Shown here piece after piece: positions 1 through 5,439 of a stretch of 5,722 nucleotides of DNA; within the stretch, counting starts at the first letter, position 1, and every line of letters begins with the position of its first letter. The notes beneath the pieces were generated by a model. That model ran no database searches. It was given only the letters and a program-made list of their open reading frames with translations, and was not told where the DNA came from. The position numbers were made by a program, and so were the translations under genes. The DNA is from Sphingomonadaceae bacterium (GTDB lineage Bacteria; Pseudomonadota; Alphaproteobacteria; Sphingomonadales; Sphingomonadaceae), in contig JACFNY010000146.1 of NCBI GenBank assembly GCA_019454625.1, positions 1-5,722 on the forward strand, in the 5' to 3' direction.

Positions 1-1177
1 CGAGCGTCGCGACATTCGGCACAAACAACCTGAAAATCGCAAAGCGCGTTTCGGCCACCTCGCCGAACAACACGTGAAGCCCGAACCAGACCGCAAGGTT
101 CGCAATCACGCCGACCACCGCCGCCGTAATCGCGGTGAAGGCGGCGTTGAGGCTCTTCACGTTTCTGAGCCGCTCCACGTAAGGCGCGCCGAGAAAAATC
201 CACAGGAAGCACGGCGCGAACGTCACCCATGTCGTCAGCAGCGCGCCGAGGACGCCCGCGCCGACCGAACCGCCGTTCTCCCGCCACGCCGCGACGAAGC
301 CGACGAACTGCGTGACGAGGATCAGCGGGCCCGGCGTCGTTTCCGCAAGGCCGAGCGCGTCCATCATCTCGTGCGGGCGCAGCCAGCCGAAGCTGCCGAC
401 GACCACGTCGGTCATGTAGGAGAGCACGGCGTATGCACCGCCGAAGGTGATCACCGCCAGCCACGAGAAGAAGCGCGCGATCTCCGCATAGACGCCGCCG
501 GGCAGGACGAGCCACAGCAGCGCCAGCGGGGCGAGCCAGAGCGCCGCGATGCCGAGGATCGCAAGCGGCGCGCTGCGCCGCGGGGTCTCGCCCGTCGCGG
601 CATCGCCCGGCGCGCGGGCGAACACCGTGGAGCCGCGCCGCCCCGCCACGTAGCCGATCAGCCCCGCCGCCAGCACGACCGCCGGAAACGGCACGCCGAA
701 CAGGAACAGCGCCGCGAAGGCGAGCACGGCGAGCAGCCGCGCGACACCCGAGCCGAGCGCCCGGCTACCGACGCGCTCCAGCGCCTCCACGACGATGACG
801 AGCACCGCCGCCTTCAGGCCGAACAGCAGCCCCGCCACCGCGGGCACCTGCCCGAGCGTCACGTAGAGCACCGACAGGCCGAGCATGACGAGCATCCCCG
901 GCAGGATGAACAGCAACCCCGCGACGAGCCCGCCGCGCACGCCGTGCAGCAGCCAGCCCACATAGGTCGCGAGCTGCTGCGCCTCCGGCCCCGGCAGCAA
1001 CATGCAGAAGTTGAGCGCGTGCAGGAACTGCGCCTCGCCCACCCATTTTTGCTCGTCGACGAGCACGCGGTGCATCAGCGCGATCTGCGCCGCCGGGCCG
1101 CCGAACGACAGGACGCCGATGCGCGCCCATACCCGCGCGGCTTCGGAGAACGGAACGGACGGGACGGGCGGGCTCAC
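1..1177 (-). CDS. chrA: Chromate transporter ChrA, long-chain (two-domain) CHR family; 3' end cut by window edge
   Basis: Inner-membrane transporter of the CHR family, whose characterised members export chromate and give chromate resistance. The 392 visible residues carry both homologous halves. The N-terminal half has FGGPAAQ (about 25-31) and LPGPEAQQLATYVGW (61-75). The C-terminal half has FGGAYAV (245-251) and TTPGPLILV (280-288). Most of the rest is hydrophobic membrane segments, with a hydrophilic linker near residues 180-203. The frame stays open to base 1, so only the extreme C-terminus is missing. The start is uncertain: GTG at 1177 gives an N-terminus that soon reaches the family's usual SEAARVWARIG, while an in-frame ATG at 1213 adds 12 residues that look unlike the family. 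Neither has a well-spaced ribosome binding site. It diverges from the GH84 gene with a short spacer. Family assignment is firm; substrate is inferred from the family. Confidence 0.93.
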   Translation of the reverse strand, partial: MSPPVPSVPFSEAARVWARIGVLSFGGPAAQIALMHRVLVDEQKWVGEAQFLHALNFCMLLPGPEAQQLATYVGWLLHGVRGGLVAGLLFILPGMLVMLGLSVLYVTLGQVPAVAGLLFGLKAAVLVIVVEALERVGSRALGSGVARLLAVLAFAALFLFGVPFPAVVLAAGLIGYVAGRRGSTVFARAPGDAATGETPRRSAPLAILGIAALWLAPLALLWLVLPGGVYAEIARFFSWLAVITFGGAYAVLSYMTDVVVGSFGWLRPHEMMDALGLAETTPGPLILVTQFVGFVAAWRENGGSVGAGVLGALLTTWVTFAPCFLWIFLGAPYVERLRNVKSLNAAFTAITAAVVGVIANLAVWFGLHVLFGEVAETRFAIFRLFVPNVATL

Positions 1178-1243
1178 GGCGCTTCTGTCGCACGGTCTCC
1201 TCGCCTTTGCCATCCCCTCGAAAGCCGCTACACGGGTCCCGCC

Positions 1244-2314
1244 ATGACAGGAACGATCCCGCCGCTCGGCCTCGTCGAAGGCTATTTCGGAGAGCCCTGG
1301 TCATGGGCGGACCGGGCGTATGTGATGCGCAGCCTCGCGCCGCACGGCTTCTCGTTCTTCATCTACGCCCCGAAAGCGGACGCATACCTCCGCCGCCAGT
1401 GGCAGGACGACCATCCCGCCGAGACGATGGACGCGCTGGCGCGCTTCGCAGATGCCTGCCGCGATGCGGGCGTCGCCTTCGGCATCGGCCTCACGCCCTA
1501 CGAACTGCACAGCGACTGGAACGGCGCGGGCAAGGCGGCGCTCACGGCGCGGCTCAGGACTCTGGGCGCGCTCCGTCCGGACATCGTCGCGATCCTCTTC
1601 GACGACATGCACGGCGACATTCCGGGCCTGGCCGAAACCCAGTCGGAAATCGTGCACCACGCCGCCAGCACCCTGCCCGCCCGGGTACTGATGTGCCCCA
1701 GCTACTACAGCGACGATCCCGTGCTCGACCGCGTGTTCGGCGCCCGGCCCGCGCACTATCTCGAAGACCTCGGCCGTCTCCTCGATCCGGCGGTGGACGT
1801 GTTCTGGACCGGCGAGGAGGTATGCAGCCGCGAGTTCACACGCGGGCACCTCAGCCGTGTCGCTGAGCAGCTCCGCCGGAGGCCCGTGCTGTGGGACAAC
1901 TACCCCGTCAACGACGGCCCGCGCATGTCGCGCTTCCTGCACCTGCGCGCCTTCACCGGGCGGCACGGCATCGCGGAGAGCGTCGCGGGACACGCGGTCA
2001 ACCCGGCGCTGCAACCGTGGCTGACGCTCGCCCCCGCGCTGACGCTCGCGATGAGCTACGCCGAGGGCGACGCCTACCGCTACGCCGCCGCGTTTCAGGA
2101 GGCCGCGCGGCAATGCTACGGCAGCGACCTCGCCACCGCGCTGGAGGCCGACCTGCTGACGCTGAACGACAGCGGCCTCGACCGCATCCCGGGCGAGCGC
2201 TGCACGTCGCTGCGCGCCAAGTACAAGGCATTCGGCCACCCGGCCGCCGACGAGGTCGCGCGCTTCCTCGAGGGCGGCTACCTGATCACCGGCGAGGCGG
2301 TGCAGACGCAGTAG
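1244..2314 (+). CDS. GH84-type beta-N-acetylglucosaminidase (O-GlcNAcase-like), single-domain, cytoplasmic
   Basis: Predicted retaining glycoside hydrolase that removes beta-linked N-acetylglucosamine by substrate-assisted catalysis, as known for GH84. The 356 residues are almost entirely the catalytic domain. Visible motifs are GLVEGYFGEPWSW (9-21), YAPK with Lys44, the adjacent acid pair D120-D121 in ILFDDMHGD, CPSYYS (151-156), FWTGEEV (187-193), WDNYPVND (217-224) and N253 in VNP. By motif, D120/D121 match the catalytic pair of human OGA, and N219, D224 and N253 match its sugar-binding residues. No signal peptide or membrane segment is seen, so it should be cytosolic, and no accessory carbohydrate-binding domain is present. 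The ATG at 1244 is chosen because homology begins a few residues later, although the frame is open far upstream opposite chrA. The ribosome site is weak. The true substrate (glycoprotein, peptidoglycan fragment or other) cannot be told from sequence. Confidence 0.9.
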   Translation: MTGTIPPLGLVEGYFGEPWSWADRAYVMRSLAPHGFSFFIYAPKADAYLRRQWQDDHPAETMDALARFADACRDAGVAFGIGLTPYELHSDWNGAGKAALTARLRTLGALRPDIVAILFDDMHGDIPGLAETQSEIVHHAASTLPARVLMCPSYYSDDPVLDRVFGARPAHYLEDLGRLLDPAVDVFWTGEEVCSREFTRGHLSRVAEQLRRRPVLWDNYPVNDGPRMSRFLHLRAFTGRHGIAESVAGHAVNPALQPWLTLAPALTLAMSYAEGDAYRYAAAFQEAARQCYGSDLATALEADLLTLNDSGLDRIPGERCTSLRAKYKAFGHPAADEVARFLEGGYLITGEAVQTQ

Positions 2315-3251
2315 CGTTCAGCGCGCGCCACGCGGCGGGCGACAGGCCGAAGGCGCCCGCAAAGCTCTTGGCGAAATGCTCCGGCGAGGAAAAGCCGCAC
2401 GCCGCAGCGGCCGCCTTCACCGCCGCGCCTTCGCCGAGCAGCGCGCGGGCGCGGTCCAGCCGTGCCGCCGTGACGAAAGCCGCGGGCGTCTTGCCCGTCG
2501 CCTCGCGGAAGTTGCGGTGGAAGCTGCGCGGCGTCTCGCGGGCGCGCGCGGCGAGCGACTCCACGTCGAGCCTCCGGTCGAGGTTGGCGGCGATGTAGCC
2601 GACGAGGTCGGCGTAGCGCCCGGCGGCTTTCGCCTGCGCGCGGAGCAGCGGCGAATATTGCGACTGGTTGCCGGGGCGCCGCACCGACAGCACCAGCCGC
2701 CGCGCGATGGCGTTGGCGAGGCGCGGCCCGTGGTCGCGCTCCACCATCGCCAGCGCCATGTCGATCCCCGCGGTGACGCCCGCCGAGGTCCACAGCGCGC
2801 CGTCCTCCACGAACATGGCATCGGCATCGACCGTCGTTTCCGGGAAACCCTCGGACAGCAGCCCGGCGCCGTTCCAGTGCGTGGCGACGCGGCGGCCGTC
2901 GGTCAGCCCCCACGCCGCGAGCGCGAAGGCGCCCGTGCAGATCGAGCCGTAGCGGCGCGCCGTCGCCGCGCCCTGCCGGAACCATTGGCCGGTCCGCCCG
3001 TCCTCCATCAGCGCCCGGAGACCGGGGCCGTCGCCGCCGACGACGAGCAGCGTGTCGACCGCATCGAACACCGGCAGCGGGAGCGTCGAGACGGCAACGC
3101 CGCAACTCGACATCACCGGCCCGCCCTGCCCCGAAACCGTGACCACCTCGTCACCGTTCCCGAGCCCCTCCGCGACAGCGCCGAACACGGCGGCGGGGCC
3201 CGAAAGATCGAGAAGCTGGAAGCCGGGGAAGACGAGGAGCACGGTCCGCAT
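2286..3251 (-). CDS. GlxA-family transcriptional regulator (DJ-1/PfpI domain + AraC-type DNA-binding domain)
   Basis: Predicted cytoplasmic transcription factor of 321 residues. Residues 1 to about 190 form a DJ-1/PfpI (class I glutamine amidotransferase-like) sensor domain. It opens with VLLVFPGFQLLDLSGP (Asp15), has a nucleophile elbow GSICTGAF (Cys105) and a later SAGVTAGIDMALAMVE segment (156-171). Residues about 212-310 form the AraC domain with two helix-turn-helix units, near 229-260 and 278-309; the second contains CGFSSPEHFAKSF. The length is normal for the family. The ATG at 3251 is chosen because the domain begins there; an ATG at 3344 would add 31 non-homologous residues and run into the neighbouring gene's start. 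It diverges from the isonitrile hydratase-like gene across 80 bp, so that gene is the likeliest target, possibly with self-regulation. Ligand unknown. Its last 29 bases overlap the convergent GH84 gene. Confidence 0.92.
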   Translation of the reverse strand: MRTVLLVFPGFQLLDLSGPAAVFGAVAEGLGNGDEVVTVSGQGGPVMSSCGVAVSTLPLPVFDAVDTLLVVGGDGPGLRALMEDGRTGQWFRQGAATARRYGSICTGAFALAAWGLTDGRRVATHWNGAGLLSEGFPETTVDADAMFVEDGALWTSAGVTAGIDMALAMVERDHGPRLANAIARRLVLSVRRPGNQSQYSPLLRAQAKAAGRYADLVGYIAANLDRRLDVESLAARARETPRSFHRNFREATGKTPAAFVTAARLDRARALLGEGAAVKAAAAACGFSSPEHFAKSFAGAFGLSPAAWRALNATASAPPRR

Positions 3252-3257
3252 GGCAGG

Positions 3258-3286
3258 ATTATACAGACTATTGTCATTTCCGCCAA
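3258..3286 (-). promoter_or_regulatory. Predicted sigma70-type promoter of the GlxA-family regulator, apparently leaderless
   Basis: On the minus strand, TTGGCG (3286-3281) serves as -35 and a perfect TATAAT (3263-3258) as -10, with a 17-base spacer. Only six bases (CCTGCC) separate the -10 from the ATG at 3251, so the expected transcription start is at or within a base or two of the A of ATG. No Shine-Dalgarno sequence fits in that gap. This implies a leaderless mRNA, a known mode in alphaproteobacteria. The start site is inferred, not observed. Confidence 0.7.
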
Positions 3287-3316
3287 TCCGGCAAGTCCGT
3301 AGAAACAACCCGCCAA
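3280..3316. repeat. Direct repeat CCGCCAA, copies 30 bp apart, in the divergent control region
   Basis: The heptamer CCGCCAA occurs at 3280-3286 and again at 3310-3316 in the same orientation, 30 bp apart start to start, close to three helical turns. The first copy covers the regulator's predicted -35; the second lies just before the ribosome site of the isonitrile hydratase-like gene. AraC-family proteins bind direct repeats, so these are candidate operator half-sites. A seven-base match in GC-rich DNA can also be chance, so the call is tentative. Confidence 0.3.
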
Positions 3317-3319
3317 CGC

Positions 3320-3324
3320 GAGGA
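3320..3324 (+). promoter_or_regulatory. Ribosome binding site GAGGA for the isonitrile hydratase-like gene
   Basis: GAGGA sits 7 bases before the ATG at 3332, a normal spacing. It supports that start over any internal ATG. In contrast, the divergent regulator has no such site. Confidence 0.7.
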
Positions 3325-3331
3325 CACTGCC

Positions 3332-4015
3332 ATGACCGGGACATTCCACATCGGCTTCCTGCTCTACCCCGAGCTGACCCAGCTCGACATGACCGGGCCC
3401 GCGCAGGTGCTGGCGCGGATGCCGGGCGCGAGGCTGCATTTCGTGTGGAAGGACATGGAGCTGATCCGCGACGATTGCGGCCTCACCTTCCTGCCCACGG
3501 CGACCTTCGAGGACTGCCCGCAGCTCGACATGATCTGCGTGCCCGGCGGCTACGGCACCGCCGCGGTGATGCAGGACGAAGCCGCCCTCGCATGGCTCAG
3601 GAAGCAGGCCGCGGGCGCCCGCTTCGTCACCAGCGTCTGCACCGGCTCGCTGGTCCTCGCCGCGGCGGGGCTGATGACCGGCTACCGGGCCGGCTGCCAC
3701 TGGGCATGGCGCGACCTGCTGGCTGGCTTCGGTGCGATCCCGGTCGCGGAGCGCGTCGTCGAGGACCGCGACCGCATCTCGGGCGGCGGCGTCACCGCCG
3801 GGATCGACTTCGCCTTCCGCATCGTCGAGAGGCTGCACGGCCGCGACGTCGCGGAGATGATCCAGCTCGCGCTCGAATACGATCCCGCGCCGCTCGGCGG
3901 CGGCACGCCGGAGACGGCGCGCAAGTCCATCCTCGACATGACGCGCGCGGCCATGACGGCGCGCGGCTTCGACCTTCGGCGCACGGAAATATCCTCCCTC
4001 GCCTCCGCACGCTGA
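3332..4015 (+). CDS. inhA: Isonitrile (isocyanide) hydratase-like DJ-1/PfpI family protein
   Basis: Predicted cytoplasmic enzyme of 227 residues, about the same length as Pseudomonas isonitrile hydratase, which hydrates isonitriles to N-substituted formamides. The DJ-1/PfpI fold is marked by IGFLLYPELTQLDMTGP near the N-terminus (Asp19), VPGGYGTAAVM (70-80), the nucleophile elbow TSVCTGSLVLAAAGL with Cys103-Thr104, and GGGVTAGIDFAFRIVE (151-166). In the Pseudomonas enzyme an Asp near 17, Cys101 and Thr102 are the key active-site residues, and all three have counterparts here. The C-terminal LEYDPAP (181-187) is also typical of the group. There is no signal peptide. It is transcribed away from the GlxA-family regulator and followed nine bases later by a GC-rich hairpin, so it is probably monocistronic. 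Natural substrate is unknown; another DJ-1 hydratase-like activity remains possible. Confidence 0.85.
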   Translation: MTGTFHIGFLLYPELTQLDMTGPAQVLARMPGARLHFVWKDMELIRDDCGLTFLPTATFEDCPQLDMICVPGGYGTAAVMQDEAALAWLRKQAAGARFVTSVCTGSLVLAAAGLMTGYRAGCHWAWRDLLAGFGAIPVAERVVEDRDRISGGGVTAGIDFAFRIVERLHGRDVAEMIQLALEYDPAPLGGGTPETARKSILDMTRAAMTARGFDLRRTEISSLASAR

Positions 4016-4022
4016 AAACGAA

Positions 4023-4050
4023 GGCGCCGGCGGACCCGCCCGCCGGCGCC
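4023..4050 (+). terminator. Strong GC-rich hairpin after the isonitrile hydratase-like gene
   Basis: An 11-bp perfect inverted repeat (GGCGCCGGCGG, 4023-4033, with CCGCCGGCGCC, 4040-4050) closes a 6-base loop, starting 7 bases after the TGA stop. There is no clear T-run on the plus side. On the minus side it is followed by TTCGTTTTC, so it may also stop transcription coming from the PEP-CTERM gene. Terminator function is inferred from position and stability. Confidence 0.65.
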
Positions 4051-4074
4051 TGATCGCTTGTCGTTCGGTGAACA

Positions 4075-4096
4075 GGGGCGGCCAGAGAGCCGCCCC
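4075..4096 (-). terminator. Hairpin after the PEP-CTERM gene (possibly bidirectional)
   Basis: An 8-bp perfect inverted repeat (GGGGCGGC, 4075-4082, with GCCGCCCC, 4089-4096) closes a 6-base loop. It lies 12 bases past the TAA stop of the minus-strand PEP-CTERM gene. No strong T-run follows on either strand. With the hairpin at 4023-4050 it makes a double block between two convergent genes. Confidence 0.55.
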
Positions 4097-4108
4097 CTTG
4101 TTGTGACT

Positions 4109-5134
4109 TTAAGCTGTCTTGCGGCGACGCATCAGACCGAGACCGGCCAGACCGAGCCCGAACAGGGCGAGGGCTGCCGGTTCCGGCACGCCGGTCGGCG
4201 GCGGCGGGGGAGGAGGCACGACGACATCGCCGCCAACGCCGCTGAACGCGAAGACGAAGGTCGGGTACGTGTCGGACGTGGAACCCGACGACTGGCCGAG
4301 AGAGTAGAGCTCGGGCGAAACCAGCGACAGAAGCGACAGCGCATCCGCCAAGTTGGCGCCGGCGCCGTAGAAGATGTCGAACGTATAGCTCTCACCGACA
4401 AGAAGCGTTCCGAAATCAAAAACGAACAAGGAGCCGTGGTCCGCGGGTCCCTTGGCGCTAAAGTCGGTATTGATGGTGCCGGACATGATACCCGTGTTTA
4501 ACCGCGCGGTTTCCGGGTTCGCGTTCGCGAATCCGTCATCGGTCGAGCGGATAAGCGTGGAGGTCGTCCCGGTTCCGACGTGGGTGACAAGCTCGTCGAA
4601 CTCCGTCGGGGGGACATCCCAGTCCATGACCCGCGCATAGCGCACATTCGAAAGGTCCGCGCCGGTACCGTTGGTAAGCGTGACGGTCATGCCGAAGAGA
4701 GCACCTGTCGACGTCGATGCGGCCTCGGTCACGCTGTGCGAGATCGTAAGGCCGGTAAGGCCGGTCCGATTGAGGAACGTGTTGGACGTGAAGCTGCCGG
4801 GAGCGGATTCCGTAGATGTGAAGCCGATGAACTGGTTCCCGGTCGATTGGCCGACCTGGCCGCCGAGACCGTTCGCCGAGACGCCCCATGCCTCGCATTC
4901 GCAGCCAGGCGACAGCGCGTCCCGGAAACCGTTGAGACCGCCCTGACCGCTGAAATTGTATCCGATGCCGATACCGGTGTAATTGATCTCGCCGGTGTCC
5001 TGAAGACCGATCCGGACCAGACCGTTCGACGAGGTCAGCACTGCTCCTGCATTGGCGGCGCCCGGAAGCGCTGCCAGCGCCAAAGCGCTCACGGTTGCTG
5101 CTGCCAGCAATTTTGTACGCGTAATGAACTTCAT
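4109..5134 (-). CDS. Exported PEP-CTERM sorting domain protein of unknown function
   Basis: A 341-residue secreted protein. A Sec signal peptide covers residues 1-29 (KFITRTK, a hydrophobic stretch, then likely cleavage after ANA). The C-terminus has a seven-proline run (307-313), then VPEPAALALFGLG (316-328), a hydrophobic helix and RRRK, the classic PEP-CTERM tripartite tail that exosortase recognises and cuts. The mature body is rich in Gly, Ser and Thr, as in beta-sheet surface proteins. Notable segments are PGCECEAWGVS (Cys78 and Cys80), RVMDWDVPPTEF (168-179), GPADHGSLFVFDFG (229-242), FDIFYGAGANLADAL (252-266) and ELYSLGQ (275-281). From memory, similar segments recur in other bacterial exported proteins, but I cannot name a family. 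The ATG at 5134 is fixed by the signal peptide and a strong AGGAGG; a start at 5197 would bury the signal. Its codons look less GC-rich than its neighbours'. No exosortase gene is visible here. Confidence 0.92.
   Translation of the reverse strand: MKFITRTKLLAAATVSALALAALPGAANAGAVLTSSNGLVRIGLQDTGEINYTGIGIGYNFSGQGGLNGFRDALSPGCECEAWGVSANGLGGQVGQSTGNQFIGFTSTESAPGSFTSNTFLNRTGLTGLTISHSVTEAASTSTGALFGMTVTLTNGTGADLSNVRYARVMDWDVPPTEFDELVTHVGTGTTSTLIRSTDDGFANANPETARLNTGIMSGTINTDFSAKGPADHGSLFVFDFGTLLVGESYTFDIFYGAGANLADALSLLSLVSPELYSLGQSSGSTSDTYPTFVFAFSGVGGDVVVPPPPPPPTGVPEPAALALFGLGLAGLGLMRRRKTA
4747..4765. repeat. Perfect 9-bp tandem duplication inside the PEP-CTERM gene
   Basis: TAAGGCCGG occurs twice back to back (4747-4755 and 4756-4764), followed by another T. 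In the protein it gives the repeated TGLTGLT at residues 124-130. It preserves the frame and looks like a small local duplication within a surface-protein coding region. Confidence 0.6.
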
Positions 5135-5140
5135 GAACGT

Positions 5141-5146
5141 CCTCCT
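5141..5146 (-). promoter_or_regulatory. Strong ribosome binding site AGGAGG for the PEP-CTERM gene
   Basis: On the minus strand a full AGGAGG lies 6 bases before the ATG at 5134. It decides the start in favour of the signal-peptide methionine and suggests efficient translation. It is the best ribosome site in the window. Confidence 0.85.
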
Positions 5147-5209
5147 GTTTCTCAGGCCAAAGCCGAGCCACATTTCTGAAAGCAAGCTTGATGCCAATAT
5201 GAAAATTAC

Positions 5210-5220
5210 TTGTATTACAA
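5210..5220. promoter_or_regulatory. Perfect palindrome TTGTATTACAA overlapping the candidate -10
   Basis: Two five-base arms, TTGTA and TACAA, flank one central base. The element covers the whole predicted -10 hexamer of the PEP-CTERM promoter, so a dimeric regulator bound there would block polymerase. I do not recognise the motif as the site of a named regulator. In AT-rich DNA an 11-base palindrome may also be chance. Confidence 0.35.
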
Positions 5221-5240
5221 ATAGATAGATAGTTTGTCAG
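5212..5240 (-). promoter_or_regulatory. Candidate promoter of the PEP-CTERM gene
   Basis: On the minus strand CTGACA (5240-5235) matches the -35 consensus at five of six bases. After a 17-base spacer comes TAATAC (5217-5212), a poor -10 with about three matches. The predicted start would be near 5205, leaving a leader of about 70 bases. The weak -10 combined with a good -35 suggests that an activator or another sigma factor may be involved. The site is the best match in the AT-rich island but is not certain. Confidence 0.4.
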
Positions 5241-5406
5241 GATACATGATTTGCAAAATGTAAATTCTCCCGACATGTGAGATGGCCGAAGGAAACGATG
5301 CGAGGCGATCCGGGCCGTGTCCCGCGGGGCGGTGCAGGAACCGCCGATCCGCGGCAGGACCGGGTTCGGGTCAGGCAGGCACATCGTCGCACCCGCGCAA
5401 TCAAAC

Positions 5407-5423
5407 GTCCGCCAAAGTCGGAC
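5407..5423 (-). terminator. Weak terminator-like hairpin after the POT transporter gene
   Basis: GTCCG and CGGAC form a 5-bp stem around a 7-base loop, 16 bases past the transporter's TGA stop. On the minus strand it is followed by GTTTGATT, a short and imperfect T-rich tail. The stem is short, so this is only a candidate. Confidence 0.3.
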
Positions 5424-5439
5424 TAGGGCCGATCGACAT

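Larger units (their letters stand above)
5135..5439. other. 305-bp gene-free region upstream of the PEP-CTERM gene
   Basis: No credible gene is seen on either strand. The left part (about 5180-5275) is a distinct AT-rich island holding the candidate promoter, a palindrome and three ATAG tetranucleotide units (5221-5232). The right part (about 5280-5439) returns to high GC and holds only a weak terminator-like hairpin for the upstream transporter. Open frames crossing it are continuations of shadow frames without homology I can recognise. Confidence 0.6.

Noticed and set aside
74..1243. A stop-free plus-strand frame that would extend the GH84 protein by 390 residues at its N-terminus.
   Set aside because: It lies opposite chrA, is dominated by Arg, Glu, His and Ala as expected for the complement of a GC-rich membrane protein gene, and has no recognisable domain. 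GH84 homology begins only after the ATG at 1244.
1178..1243. Promoters in the spacer between the divergent chrA and GH84 genes.
   Set aside because: No convincing -35/-10 pair was found on either strand in this short GC-rich stretch, and the chrA start itself is uncertain.
765..1304. Minus-strand 179-residue open frame covering the chrA start region.
   Set aside because: It is a shifted frame of chrA, rich in Arg, Ala and Gly without motifs, while the other minus frame gives the complete CHR-family motifs.
1301..2239. Minus-strand 312-residue frame opposite the GH84 gene.
   Set aside because: It has no recognisable motif and biased composition; the plus strand carries a full set of GH84 catalytic motifs.
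1..2314. A functional link between the chromate transporter and the GH84 enzyme.
   Set aside because: They are only divergent neighbours; no known pathway joins chromate efflux with GlcNAc hydrolysis and nothing in the spacer suggests joint control.
2376..3302. Plus-strand 308-residue frame opposite the GlxA-family regulator.
   Set aside because: Arg- and Ala-rich shadow without domain features; the minus strand encodes a clear two-domain regulator.
3271..3305. Plus-strand TTGTCA (3271-3276) as the -35 of the isonitrile hydratase-like gene.
   Set aside because: No acceptable -10 lies 16-18 bases downstream; the nearest TAGAAA is 23 bases away. A promoter is likely in the spacer but I cannot place it.
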